Shown piece by piece: positions 27,142 through 36,054 of a stretch of 64,000 bases of DNA. Source of the stretch: Gloeotrichia echinulata CP02 (lineage in GTDB: Bacteria; Cyanobacteriota; Cyanobacteriia; Cyanobacteriales; Nostocaceae); assembly GCA_038087035.1 (NCBI GenBank), contig CP051187.1:372001-436000 (forward strand), written 5' to 3'. A model generated the notes under the pieces. The model saw nothing but the letters and a program-made list of their open reading frames with translations. It had not been told where the DNA came from and searched no databases. Both the position numbers and the translations under genes were made by a program. Numbering within the stretch: position 1 is the first letter of the stretch; every line of letters starts with the position of its first letter.

Positions 27142-27324
27142 ATGATGCTGCAAGACCATTTCCGCCCACCACTCTCAGTACGCCGTCACTGGCACGCATT
27201 TCATAACGCCTGGGCGACTTATATTGCATCTGATTTAAATGCTAAATTGCCAGAGGGCTACTTTGCGGAACCAAATGTACAATTTGGCATTGAAATTGAT
27301 GTAGCTGCTTTTAGAATTAGATAA
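27142..27324 (+). pseudogene. Truncated N-terminal fragment of a larger protein
   Basis: Sixty codons beginning MMLQDHFRPPLSVRRHWHAF, then AEPNVQFGIEIDVAAF before a stop. The start and the EP-N-V-Q-x-G-x-E-x-D-V-A block look like the N-terminus of a family of about 250 residues (DUF4058/Uma2-like from memory), and the rest of that protein is absent. The following 340 bp show no homologous continuation in the other frames. Probably a broken gene next to a decayed IS. Confidence 0.4.
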
Positions 27325-27663
27325 TATTTATGAGCGTACTTGCCGAGAACAGCGAATTACTATTCACAGTGTTTAGCAGCCTCTACGAGTTGCATGTTTC
27401 ACCAATCCCTATAAATGGAGGACATGTAGTTTTAGTAGGAGTAGGAGTAGGAGTATTCGTTGGATCTGGTTTTGATATCACATTTTCTGTTCGTAAATTG
27501 GACATTAACCCGGAAGGGAAAGATGATTTATACTCTAAAAATTTTTGGATAGAAATACCCCAATTGTCTCCATACTCTGGTGTAGGCTCCTTTGGTAGAG
27601 GCTCACAATTTGGATGATATTTTTTCTTACGACTGTAAGCATGAATGGCTATTAGACGACCAT
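27325..27663. other. Region without a supported gene
   Basis: Two overlapping frames exist (27330-27617 plus, 27383-27796 minus), each with a low-complexity run from a GTAGGAGTAGGAGTAGG repeat near 27436-27452. Neither looks like a known protein, so I call nothing here. Confidence 0.5.
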
Positions 27664-27727
27664 TATAGCGGTTATCAGTCCAGTGCAGTACACTAGGAGA
27701 GAGCAATTGTACTGATAACTGGTCGCT

Positions 27728-29066
27728 ATGAAAGCCTACTCTATCGACTTGCGCCAGAAAATTGTTGATGCTTATGCCTGCGGTGACATTTCCCAACGAA
27801 AACTGGCGAAAAACTTTGGCGTCACCTTAAGTTTTGTGCAAAATTTACTCAAACGTGATGGCACCGCAAGCGCCGCAGGCATCGTGAATTGGGCACGATA
27901 GTCCCCAAGGTGCGGACTGAGCAGACGCCAACTTTCATTGAATGCCGAACAGCTAGAAATCCTGCGCCAATTGGTAATAGCACAGCCCGATGCGACGCTC
28001 GCGCGAATTGCGGGAACGACTTTACGAGAAAACAGAGGTCTTAATTGGGGTGGCCACGGTGAATCGGATGGTTCGTCGGAAACTTAACCTGAACCTCAAA
28101 AAAAAAGTCTCCACCCCACGAAAAAAGGCAGCGATGAAGTCCAGCTAGCGCGATTTGAGTACTGGAAACTTTTGAGGGGCATACCCGTGGAAAATCTGAT
28201 TTTCTTAGATGAATCGGGGGTTAATCTGTCCTTCATTCGCAAATGTGCCCGCGCTTTATCAGGGGAACGGGCCTATGCTCCAAAGCCAAATCGCAAAGGG
28301 AAAAATGTCTCGGTGATTGGTGCCATTAGCTTGAAAGGACTGCTCACCCAGTGGAGTGGTTTAGGTTCTATCGACGCCTTGACCTTTGATGCCTTCATCG
28401 CTCAAAAGCTCGTACCCCAACTTTGGACTGGTGCAGTAGTGATCATGGATAACTGCTCGATCCATAAAAGTGATGAACTTGAAGCTTTGATCATCGCTGC
28501 TGGAGCTAGCCTCATTTATCTCCCCCCCTACTCCCCCGATTTTTCACCCATCGAGAACTGTTGGTCGAAGATTAAGAACATTCTGATACTTTTAACCGAG
28601 ACATTTTCTGACATCAGAGATATCTTGAACATCTAAGTATAACATCACCAACAAAGTCAGTGAAGGTGGTATCCCACATTGCCTTAAGCAAACTTAAGGC
28701 TCTTTTTATCTGTTTGTTTGCGACACCGAGAACGCAACAACAACTCGCCTACGGCATATGTCTGACTTTCCCGTGCAAGCAATTTATAACTTTCTTAGCT
28801 ATGGTCTGCTTGTGTCAAAAGACGGAGCCATGCTACTCGTCTTTATTCATTGTAGCACAAATACAGCAAAAAGTTCTAATTAGACATGACCAAAAATATC
28901 CGCTATGTCTGTAATGTCTAGCGATTTATCGTCCTATCTTTTGCTCCGTCGCATTGGCGCAAGGACATATCCTGATTTACTCAAGGCATTAGATGCGGCA
29001 TTCGCAGAAGTGACTATAGAAAATTTAGTGGGTTGGTTTACTGACTGCTGCTACTGTACTTCATAA
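27728..29066 (+). pseudogene. IS630-family transposase, frameshifted and interrupted
   Basis: The N-terminal helix-turn-helix part starts at the ATG 27728 (MKAYSIDLRQKIVDAYACGD, then RKLAKNFGVTLSFVQNLLKR) and hits a stop at 27899-27901. The central part runs through at least two frame changes. The DDE catalytic region is open from about 28172: IFLDESGVNL, VVIMDNCSIHKS, IYLPPYSPDFSPIENCWSKI. After KNIL the frame is broken by about 360 bp of foreign DNA and resumes at about 28950 with ARTYPDLLKALDAAFAEV, ending WFTDCCYCTS. Joining the two sides restores a normal IS630 transposase end. Confidence 0.85.
28583..28945. mobile_element. Nested non-autonomous insertion inside the IS630 transposase
   Basis: Imperfect inverted ends: GAGACATTTTCTGACAT near 28599-28615 matches TAGACATTACAGACAT read inward from 28921. 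An ATG at 28830 on the minus strand, followed by a short transposase-like start, suggests an internally deleted IS. Exact borders are uncertain by several bases. Confidence 0.55.
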
Positions 29067-29097
29067 GACTGATAATCGCTATAAATAGACCATGCAG

Positions 29098-29120
29098 TAG
29101 GGGCGCAAGGCCTTGCGCCC
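29098..29120. repeat. Dispersed palindrome (GGGGCGCAAGG family)
   Basis: TAGGGGCGCAAGGCCTTGCGCCC between the IS630 end and the sugar kinase gene. Confidence 0.8.
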
Positions 29121-29143
29121 TTACGAGGATCTTTAGTCATTGG

Positions 29144-30043
29144 TCATTCAACAACATCGACTACAGCCAAAGCCAACTTCGCCGCACCCAACATCCCCGC
29201 ACCATTACCCAATTCTGCAGGCAATATTTGTAACCCCACCCGCGAAGTTGGCATGACTCGCTGCTCAATTTCTGCTTTCATTGTTGGTAAAAAAAACTCA
29301 AAACTGGCACTAACGCCACCACCAATCACTACAGCTTCCGGCGTTAGGACATAAATCAAACTCGTTAAACCAATACCTAAATCATTACCATATTCCTGCC
29401 AAAAAGTCAAGGCGGCGACATCTCCCGCTTGTGCCAAAGCGCCCAATTCAGCGGGTTCCTTACCGGTGCGGCGACGAATTGCTGTGGCTGAGGTATATTG
29501 CTCCAAAGAGCCTTGATTACCGCTATTACACTTGGGTCCTTTGGGATTGAAGGAGATTAAGCCTAATTCCCCCGCTGCGCCTTGATGTCCCGCAAATAGT
29601 TTACCATTGAGAATAATCGCGCCACCTACGCCAGTTCCCAAAGTTAGCAAAATTAGATTTTGGTAGTGACGACCAGCACCCAACCAAGCTTCTCCCAAAC
29701 CCGCACAATTAGCATCGTTAGCCACAACCGTGGGTTTGCCAGTTTTGGCTTCTAACCAATCAGCCAAAGGCACATCATACCATCCTGGCAAATTGATAGC
29801 GACTTTGGCAATCCGTCCAGCCGCGTCAGGAGGGCCAGGAGTTCCAACACCAATTGCTAGAGTTTGACCATCTGAGTCAATTTGGGCGATCGCATCCACC
29901 AGCGCCGCAAACACCGCCTCTGGGGTCGCCGGTTGGGGAGTTGCTACACTCAAAGATTGTAGGCAAATTCCATCCTGATTGAATCGCCCCAGCTTAATTG
30001 CTGTTCCCCCCAAATCAATCCCAATTACTGACCTTATCACCAC
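29144..30043 (-). CDS. ROK-family sugar kinase (probable glucokinase)
   Basis: A 299-residue ATP-dependent sugar kinase. Phosphate-binding motifs are GIDLGGTAIKLG and TLGTGVGGAII; the catalytic Asp lies in VVANDANCAGLG; the sugar-binding Glu residues lie in GAAGELGLIS and SLEQY. ROK enzymes usually have a zinc site of one His and three Cys (GEIGH..CxCGxxGCxE). Here the region reads GELGLIS..KCNSGNQGSLEQ, so three of the four ligands are missing (His to Leu, two Cys to Ser). Glucose is the likely substrate but not provable from sequence. Confidence 0.88.
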   Translation of the reverse strand: MVIRSVIGIDLGGTAIKLGRFNQDGICLQSLSVATPQPATPEAVFAALVDAIAQIDSDGQTLAIGVGTPGPPDAAGRIAKVAINLPGWYDVPLADWLEAKTGKPTVVANDANCAGLGEAWLGAGRHYQNLILLTLGTGVGGAIILNGKLFAGHQGAAGELGLISFNPKGPKCNSGNQGSLEQYTSATAIRRRTGKEPAELGALAQAGDVAALTFWQEYGNDLGIGLTSLIYVLTPEAVVIGGGVSASFEFFLPTMKAEIEQRVMPTSRVGLQILPAELGNGAGMLGAAKLALAVVDVVE

Positions 30044-30070
30044 AATTGCAGATCCAACATATTTATTTTG

Positions 30071-30319
30071 TCATTTGTCATTTGTCATTTGTCATTTGTC
30101 ATTTGTCATTTGTCATTGGTCATTTGTCATTTGTCATTTGTCATTTGTTATTTGTCATCCTTGACCCTTGACCCTAGACCCTTGACCCTTGACCCTTGAC
30201 CCTTGACCCTAGACCCTAGACCCTAGACCCTTGACCCTTGACCCTTGACCCTTGACCCTTGACCCTTGACCCTTGACCCTTGACCCTTGACCCTTGACCC
30301 TTGACCCTTGACCCTTGAC
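30071..30319. repeat. Two adjoining STRR tracts
   Basis: About twelve GTCATTT heptamers (30071-30158) run directly into about twenty-two TTGACCC / TAGACCC heptamers (30161-30319). The second tract ends 2 bp before the stop codon of the small gene at 30322. Confidence 0.9.
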
Positions 30320-30321
30320 TA

Positions 30322-30489
30322 TTAACTATTAAGTGATTTAATAATTCGCACATTAACCATTGAGTAAGAATTAAGGCTTGATGGTCCTGTCCAAACTGTG
30401 ACTGGCGCACCTCGCAAAATCCCAGATAAGGCGACGGAAAGCATGAACCCACCAGCAGCAGCAGCAATTAAGGAAATGTTATCTTTCAC
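30322..30489 (-). CDS. Small hydrophobic-start protein (55 aa, GTG start)
   Basis: A short frame from GTG at 30489 to TAA at 30322. It starts VKDNISLIAAAAGGFMLSVA, then LSGILRGAPVTVW, and ends IIKSLNS. Residues about 6-25 could form one membrane helix, and the rest is polar. The frame is non-repetitive although it abuts a heptamer tract, and its N-terminal amino-acid pattern looks designed rather than random. GAGAG lies 6 bases before the GTG. A similar-length frame offset by one base (ATG at 30467) runs into the repeats and is the weaker choice. Function unknown. Confidence 0.5.
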   Translation of the reverse strand: MKDNISLIAAAAGGFMLSVALSGILRGAPVTVWTGPSSLNSYSMVNVRIIKSLNS

Positions 30490-30590
30490 AAAAAACTCTC
30501 AGTAATAAATACAATAGGTATTTTCATATCCACGGTCAAGAGTCCAGAATAATTACTTTTGACTCTTGACTTTTTACCGTTGACTCCTGA

Positions 30591-31487
30591 CTACTTCCGG
30601 ATACTATTTTGTCGCCGTAAACGGGGATTGACAAATTCATTTAACCCTTCACCAAGTAGTGATAACCCTACCACCATGATCGTCATCCCTAAACCAGGGA
30701 ATAGGGTAGTCCACCAAATGCCTGTGGGTAGTGCTTCCAGAGCTTGTTTTAAATCATGTCCCCATTCTGGCACTTCTTCGGGAAGTCCTAACCCCAAAAA
30801 GCCCAAACCGCCTAAGACCAAAATTGCATCAGCAGCGTTGAGGGTGAATAGTACCGGTACACTTTGAATCACGTTGAAAAACAGATACCGTGAAAGTACC
30901 TGCCAAGTATTAGCACCCATTGCTTGGGCAGCTTCAATAAACACTTCTGTTTTAACGCTGACCGTGTGATTACGGACAACGCGATAGTATTGGGGAATGT
31001 AGGCAATACTAATAGCCAATGCAGCATTTAATATGCCACGCCCCACCACAAACGCCAAAGTTACTGACAGCAATAGCCCCGGCAAGGTGTAAATACTATC
31101 CATCAAAAACAGTAACACCTTATCCAATCTACCGCCAAGATAGCCACTCACCATACCCAAGGGTACACCAATCAGCATACTCAGCGCTGTCGCCAAAATC
31201 ACCACTTGTAACGCAGCTTGGGCGCCAAACAAAGTGCGAGAAAATACATCATAACCCAGGCGACTGGTGCCAAACCAATGTTTATCTGAAGGTGCATCAT
31301 GAATGGGGTTCGTGAGAAACTCTTTGGGGTTTTGCAGCCATCCCCAAGCCTGGAATACAGGGGCAAAAAACGCCAAGAAGATAAAAAACAGGGTAATTCC
31401 TAACCCAATCAGCATTAATCGCTGGGAAAGATTAGGATTTTGAGCAAAGCGTAAAAATGTTGGCAGTTGCCGTTTTGTCACCGTCAT
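30591..31487 (-). CDS. ABC transporter permease, DppC/OppC type
   Basis: A 298-residue inner-membrane permease of the peptide/nickel family. There are six predicted helices; the cytoplasmic EAA loop reads EAAQAMGANTWQVLSRYLFF, and the C-terminal segment GFLGLGLPEEVPEWGHDL is typical of DppC/OppC. The N-terminal OppC_N part with TM1 (LMLIGLGITLFFIFLAFFAP) precedes the SDKHWFGTSRLGYDVFSRTL signature. Its DppB, ATPase and binding-protein partners are not in the window, so the substrate is unknown. It stands alone on this strand, as cyanobacterial transporter genes often do. Confidence 0.88.
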   Translation of the reverse strand: MTVTKRQLPTFLRFAQNPNLSQRLMLIGLGITLFFIFLAFFAPVFQAWGWLQNPKEFLTNPIHDAPSDKHWFGTSRLGYDVFSRTLFGAQAALQVVILATALSMLIGVPLGMVSGYLGGRLDKVLLFLMDSIYTLPGLLLSVTLAFVVGRGILNAALAISIAYIPQYYRVVRNHTVSVKTEVFIEAAQAMGANTWQVLSRYLFFNVIQSVPVLFTLNAADAILVLGGLGFLGLGLPEEVPEWGHDLKQALEALPTGIWWTTLFPGLGMTIMVVGLSLLGEGLNEFVNPRLRRQNSIRK

Positions 31488-31582
31488 TAGCGATCGCCTG
31501 CATTGAGCAAGATACGCTGACCATTTTACCTACCAGATGATATCGCGCAAAGGCGCAAAGGCACAAAATTAGGATTGGGGAT

Positions 31583-31692
31583 TGGAGTAATGAGTAATGA
31601 GTAATGAGTAATGAGTAATGAGTAATGAGTTATTATTCTCCCCATCTTCCCCAGTCCCCATCTTCCCCAGTCCCCAGTCGCCAGTCCCCAGT
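31583..31692. repeat. STRR tracts: GAGTAAT and CCCCAGT/CCCATCTT
   Basis: Six GAGTAAT heptamers (31583-31634) followed by CCCCAGT and CCCCATCTT units up to the stop codon of the NTRC gene. Confidence 0.85.
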
Positions 31693-31695
31693 CCC

Positions 31696-33069
31696 TCAAA
31701 GATTACTTTGAATCAACTGGCGATACTCGCTCTTTTGCTTGACACCTTTGACTTCCTTCACCAGTTCCTTATTTTTAAACAATTGAACTGTCGGTGTTCC
31801 TGTTACACCGGCATTTTCGGCAATATCGCGGTCTTTGTCGATGTCAATTTCTACAAAGTGAATTTTGCTGTCAAATTCATCCACCACTTTGTTTAATATT
31901 GGCTTCAAGGTATGACAGGGGCCACATCCAGGAGCGACATATTTGACCAGGAGTAAGCGATCGCTTTGGTGGAATAATTTCCGTAAAGCGTAACCTCCCT
32001 CATGGCGTGTCGCTTGTAAGTCAAATTCAGCAGCTTGTTCAGTTTCGGTTTTCGTGGCTACTGGCTGACTTTCTAATTCATTCACAGCAGTTACTGGCTG
32101 TTGATGGAATTCTTGAATTAAAGCATTGGACGATAACCAGCGTTCTGCTAATAATGCGGCCGCACAGCCACTACCGGCGGCTGTAATTGCTTGGCGATAT
32201 TCATGATCTTGCACATCGCCAGCTGCAAAAACGCCATCTACACTGGTTTCTGGTGAACCGTGCTTGGTGACGATGTAACCTACTTCATCTAGTTCTAGTT
32301 GTCCTTGGAATAAAGAAGTATTCGGAGTGTGACCAATGGCGTAGAATAAACCCTTTGCTTGCAGTTTACTCTCAACCCCTGTTTTGTTATTGCGGATTTT
32401 CAGTCCTTCCATGTGGCCGTTACCAAAAATATCTACGGCTTCGGTATTCCAATGTACCTGGATTTTGGGGTTACTCAAAACCCGGTCTTGCATGGCTTTA
32501 GACGCCCGCATTGTATCAGAACGTACCAACAAATTCACCTTAGAGCCATATTTGGTGAGGTAAATCGATTCTTCAGCCGCCGAGTCGCCAGCACCGATGA
32601 CAGCTAGTTCTGCACCGTGGAAAATTGGTGTAGCACCATCGCAAATTGCACAGGCGGAAATTCCACGAGTCCAAAATGTTTGTTCATTAGGTAAACCCAA
32701 ACGCTTTGCTGTCGCACCAGTGGCTATGACAATACTGTGGGTTTTAATTTCTCTTTCCTCGGAGCGGACAGTAAAAGGACGCTGACTCAAATCAACTGAT
32801 ATCACATCCTCAGTATATAACTCAGCCCCCCAGCGCTCCGCCTGTGCCTTCATCCGATCCATCAGTTCTGGACCGGTAATCCCTTGAGGAAAGCCAGGAA
32901 AGTTCTCGACTTCCGTCGTTGTCATCAGTTGACCACCAGGTAAACCCCCGGCTTGAAAGCCTTCAAATACAACGGGTTTGAGGTTAGCTCGTCCTGCATA
33001 AATGGCCGCTGTGTATCCTGCTGGACCTGAACCAATAATTACTAAGTTTTCTACTGTGGGGTTAGTCAT
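31696..33069 (-). CDS. ntrC: NADPH-thioredoxin reductase C (reductase-thioredoxin fusion)
   Basis: A 457-residue fusion. The flavoprotein reductase part (about 1-310) has the FAD motif IIGSGPAGYTAAIYAGRA, redox Cys pair CAICDG, NADPH motif GAGDSAAEES and the second FAD motif VFAAGDVQDHEYRQA. A linker of about 40 residues leads to a thioredoxin domain (about 350-457) with CGPC in VAPGCGPCHTLKP. NTRC is found only in oxygenic phototrophs; it passes electrons from NADPH to 2-Cys peroxiredoxin and redox-regulated enzymes. Both dithiols are intact, so it should be functional. The symbol is the plant/cyanobacterial NTRC, not the nitrogen regulator. Confidence 0.94.
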   Translation of the reverse strand: MTNPTVENLVIIGSGPAGYTAAIYAGRANLKPVVFEGFQAGGLPGGQLMTTTEVENFPGFPQGITGPELMDRMKAQAERWGAELYTEDVISVDLSQRPFTVRSEEREIKTHSIVIATGATAKRLGLPNEQTFWTRGISACAICDGATPIFHGAELAVIGAGDSAAEESIYLTKYGSKVNLLVRSDTMRASKAMQDRVLSNPKIQVHWNTEAVDIFGNGHMEGLKIRNNKTGVESKLQAKGLFYAIGHTPNTSLFQGQLELDEVGYIVTKHGSPETSVDGVFAAGDVQDHEYRQAITAAGSGCAAALLAERWLSSNALIQEFHQQPVTAVNELESQPVATKTETEQAAEFDLQATRHEGGYALRKLFHQSDRLLLVKYVAPGCGPCHTLKPILNKVVDEFDSKIHFVEIDIDKDRDIAENAGVTGTPTVQLFKNKELVKEVKGVKQKSEYRQLIQSNL

Positions 33070-33255
33070 GACAGTTGCACAAACTCATAACGACTACGCT
33101 TAGTATAGCATAACATAACTGATGGGCAACGCAAGCGATGGGTTAATCAACAGTAACTGAAAAGCTAACAATTACTACCAATTAATCACTTATGCTCCGA
33201 CGCCAAATCATCTGCTATGAGTAACTACTTTGGCATTTGGCTGTAAAATACAATC

Positions 33256-34422
33256 ATGATACTAGGATTCAAGACACAACTGAAGGTAAACAAACAACAA
33301 CGTCTACTACTGGCACAACACGCAGGAGTAGCCAGACATGCGTGGAATCAAGGTTTAGCATTATGTCAACAGGTACTCATACATAATCGGACAAACCCTG
33401 ATGAGAAAATTAAATTTCCTACAGCCATAGATTTACATAAATGGTTAGTAGCAGCAGTTAAATCTACCCATCCTTGGTATTATGAAGTATCAAAATGCGC
33501 TCCTCAGTACGCATTAAGATATTTGTCAGATGCCTTTAAATCTTTTTTCAACAAAGTTAAAGGGTTTCCCAACTTTAAGAAAAAAGGTAGAAATGATTCT
33601 TTTACATTAGATGGAGCAATTCACATAGACCATAAGAAGATAAGAGTTCCAGTAATTGGGTGGTTGAAAACCTATGAACTTTTATCGTTTGGATATAAAC
33701 CAAAATCAGTCACAATCAGTAAACAAGCTAATAAGTGGTTTATTTCCTGGAAAATAGAATTAGAAACCAGCAAAACCCCGAAAAAGGAAGAATTTGTCGG
33801 AGTTGACTTAGGTATAAATCATCTGGCAATATTATCAACAACAGAAGTATTTGAAGGAGCAAAAAGTTATAAAAAGTCTGAGGAAAAACTAGCGAAAATG
33901 CAATACTTGAATCGGCATAAACAAGTGGGTTCAAGTAATTATAGAAAAACACAAATAAAAATAGCCAGACTACACCAAAAAATAGCCAACATTCGGAAAG
34001 ACACATTACATAAAATCACCACCTATATCAGCAAAAACCACGCAGTCATAGGGATAGAAGATTTAAATGTATCAGGGATGTTAGCTAATGGTAAGTTGTC
34101 TAAAGCTATAGCTGATATGGGTTTTTATGAGTTTCGTCGTCAGTTAGAATACAAGACTCAACTATATGGGAGCAAGTTAGTCATTGTGGATAGATTTTAT
34201 CCTAGTAGTAAAACTTGCTCTAGTTGTGGTGAGAAAAAATCATCTTTGTCACTGTCTCAAAGAGTGTTCCAGTGTGATAACTGCGGTTTTGAGTGTAATA
34301 GAGATTTGAATGCTGCTATTAATTTAAGAAAAGAAGCGGTGAGATTGACCGTGTTAGCCTGTGGACTGGATAGTGCCGACACTTCCAGGTTGAAGCAGGA
34401 AGAAAAAGCGGACATTTGTTAG
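33256..34422 (+). CDS. tnpB: RNA-guided endonuclease TnpB, second type
   Basis: A 388-residue TnpB of the IS607/IS1341 type. The RuvC residues are Asp in GVDLGINHLAIL, Glu in VIGIEDLNVSG and Asp in CNRDLNAAINL; the zinc finger is CSSCGEKKSS.. ..CDNCGFEC. The N-terminus FKTQLKVNKQQRLLLAQHAG is the usual TnpB helical start. The catalytic residues are all present. I could not find matching end hairpins like those of the other two TnpB elements, so its borders are undefined; no tnpA is adjacent. It ends 117 bp before the HEAT-repeat gene. Confidence 0.9.
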   Translation: MILGFKTQLKVNKQQRLLLAQHAGVARHAWNQGLALCQQVLIHNRTNPDEKIKFPTAIDLHKWLVAAVKSTHPWYYEVSKCAPQYALRYLSDAFKSFFNKVKGFPNFKKKGRNDSFTLDGAIHIDHKKIRVPVIGWLKTYELLSFGYKPKSVTISKQANKWFISWKIELETSKTPKKEEFVGVDLGINHLAILSTTEVFEGAKSYKKSEEKLAKMQYLNRHKQVGSSNYRKTQIKIARLHQKIANIRKDTLHKITTYISKNHAVIGIEDLNVSGMLANGKLSKAIADMGFYEFRRQLEYKTQLYGSKLVIVDRFYPSSKTCSSCGEKKSSLSLSQRVFQCDNCGFECNRDLNAAINLRKEAVRLTVLACGLDSADTSRLKQEEKADIC

Positions 34423-34453
34423 CATTTGTTAGCTTTTTTGGATCGGAAAATAC

Positions 34454-34493
34454 CTCCCCATCTCCCCATCTCCCCATCTCCCCATCTCCCCTT
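34454..34493. repeat. CCCCATCT octamer tract
   Basis: Five tandem CCCCATCT units between the second tnpB and the HEAT-repeat gene. Confidence 0.85.
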
Positions 34494-34539
34494 TAGCCTT
34501 GTTAAAGTAAAGATATGTAAAGAAATTTATCAGAAAAAA

Positions 34540-35220
34540 ATGGCCGCTCTCAGCTTAGAACAAATTTCTGCTCAGTTAGAAAGTCCAAATTTGCGCGATC
34601 GCATGGTAGCCCTTGCCAATTTGCGTCATGTTTCCCCTGAAGATGCAGTACCTTTGATTAAAAAGGTGTTGGATGATGAATCTCTGCAACTGCGATCAAT
34701 GGCAATATTTGCCTTGGGAATCAAACCAACGCCAGAATGTTATTCAATTTTGGTGAAAATTCTCGAAAATGACCCAGATTATGGTATAAGGGCTGATGCA
34801 GCTGGGGCTTTAGGATATTTGGGTGATGTCCGAGCCTTTGAGGTGCTGTCACGGGCATTTTATGAAGATACTGATTGGTTAGTACGCTTTAGTGTGGCAG
34901 TTGCTTTGGGTAATATTAAAGACCCCCGCGCCCATGATATCCTGATTGAAGCCTTAGATAGCAAAGAAGTTATATTACATCAAGCGGCGATCGCTGCCTT
35001 GGGAGAAATTAAAGACATCGAGTCTGTAGATCTGATCCTGCGGTTTGCTCAATCAGATGATTGGTTAGTACGCCAACGTCTGGCGGAAGCCTTGGGTAAT
35101 CTTCCCACTCCCAAGAGTCTGTCAGCCTTGAAATACCTAGAAAAAGACAGCCACCCCAACGTTGCTGAAGCGGCGAGGATTTCCCGCCAACAGATGGAAA
35201 CAACAAATAATCAAGTTTGA
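34540..35220 (+). CDS. HEAT-repeat protein, NblB/phycobilin-lyase-like
   Basis: A 226-residue all-helical protein made of HEAT/PBS-lyase repeats of about 31 residues, for example PDYGIRADAAGALGYLGDVR, DWLVRFSVAVALGNIKDPRA and DWLVRQRLAEALGNLPTPKS. Related proteins include NblB (phycobilisome breakdown) and E/F-type bilin lyases. Direct linkage to a CpcS/CpeS-type lyase 71 bp downstream on the same strand supports a phycobilisome role. The ATG at 34540 is chosen over upstream codons because the frame before it is only CCCCATCT repeat sequence. Confidence 0.8.
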   Translation: MAALSLEQISAQLESPNLRDRMVALANLRHVSPEDAVPLIKKVLDDESLQLRSMAIFALGIKPTPECYSILVKILENDPDYGIRADAAGALGYLGDVRAFEVLSRAFYEDTDWLVRFSVAVALGNIKDPRAHDILIEALDSKEVILHQAAIAALGEIKDIESVDLILRFAQSDDWLVRQRLAEALGNLPTPKSLSALKYLEKDSHPNVAEAARISRQQMETTNNQV

Positions 35221-35291
35221 GATCCACTCCTTCTGCTACCTTTTAATAATAAGTGGGATTTTAAGCATTTAGATCCACGGTAATTTGATCC

Positions 35292-35858
35292 ATGAATATT
35301 GAAGAGTTTTTTCAGATGAGTGCTGGTAAATGGTTGTCCCATCGTACTAGCCACCATTTACCCTTTAAGCAATCCGAAGATGGCAAGTCAGATATCCTGA
35401 TTGAGATGCTGGCCGCCGAGCATCCAGAGGTGATCAAACTTTGTCAACAGTACGCAGTTGATCCTAGCTACGCTTCCTGTGGTGCTAAAGTTACTTGGAA
35501 TGCTACAATGGAAAGGGATAAACAAAAACACTCTGGATCTAGTGTGTTAGTTTCCGTACCTGATGCGGGTAATCCAAACGAAGGTAAGTTACTCCATGAA
35601 AGAGGTTATGCTGGGAAAAGCGCAGTCGCCGGACGCTATAAGATAGGTAGCGATGAAGCCTTGACGCTAATCACAGAGTATGAATCCATGTGGTCTGAAG
35701 AACGTCTGTGGTTTGCAAGTCCGAATTTGCGAATGCGCGTGAGAATTCTCAAACCTTTTGACGGCTTTAGTATGGCTTCCTTCACATCCGAGATTCGCAT
35801 GGGTGGTAGTCCAGCAGCGGCGAAAGTCTCAGATGCGCCTAATTCAGCATCGAGTTAG
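35292..35858 (+). CDS. cpcS: CpcS/CpeS-type phycobiliprotein lyase
   Basis: A 188-residue lipocalin-fold chromophore lyase that attaches phycocyanobilin to Cys-84 type sites of phycobiliprotein subunits. Family signatures are MNIEEFFQMSAGKWLSHRTS at the start, then SCGAKVTWNATMERD, GRYKIGSDEALTLITEYES and SEERLWFASPNLRMRVRILK. It follows an NblB-like HEAT protein and is probably co-transcribed. Whether it belongs to the CpcS-I or CpeS-I subgroup cannot be told by eye, though no phycoerythrin genes are in the window. Confidence 0.9.
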   Translation: MNIEEFFQMSAGKWLSHRTSHHLPFKQSEDGKSDILIEMLAAEHPEVIKLCQQYAVDPSYASCGAKVTWNATMERDKQKHSGSSVLVSVPDAGNPNEGKLLHERGYAGKSAVAGRYKIGSDEALTLITEYESMWSEERLWFASPNLRMRVRILKPFDGFSMASFTSEIRMGGSPAAAKVSDAPNSASS

Positions 35859-35861
35859 TTT

Positions 35862-35895
35862 TAACTGTTGACGCTTAATTGTCAACAGTTAAGTT
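35862..35895 (+). terminator. Probable terminator of cpcS
   Basis: TTAACTGTTGACGCTTAATTGTCAACAGTTAA forms a stem of 11 bases (AACTGTTGAC / GTCAACAGTT) followed shortly by TTATTTTTATTTTTT. It begins 3 bases after the cpcS stop codon. Confidence 0.75.
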
Positions 35896-36054
35896 GTTAT
35901 TTTTATTTTTTGGACTTCCCTAGGGGTCTGTCCCATTCAATTTGAAGGGTTGTTCGTAGTTGCGCTTCCCTAGGGGAAAGCTCCGCTAATAGCGCTCTGA
36001 CAGTCAAGAGCGCTAAAGCCCAACTACGAAAAAATCAGTTCACCCCTCAGAACT

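Larger units (their letters stand above)
27664..29085 (+). mobile_element. Decayed IS630-family element with a nested insertion
   Basis: Terminal inverted repeats: TATAGCGGTTATCAGTC at 27664-27680 and GACTGATAATCGCTATA at 29068-29084 (one mismatch), bounded by TA as expected for IS630/Tc1-type insertion. The transposase is frameshifted and split by another element, so this copy cannot move by itself. Confidence 0.85.

Noticed and set aside
27383..27796. Minus-strand frame of 137 codons overlapping a plus-strand frame of 95 codons
   Set aside because: No recognisable domain, low-complexity TPTPTPT/VGVGVGV runs from a short repeat, and overlap with the IS630 left end and transposase start.
30071..30319. 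Heptamer tracts considered as CRISPR or telomere-like arrays
   Set aside because: Seven-base units without spacers; typical cyanobacterial STRRs.
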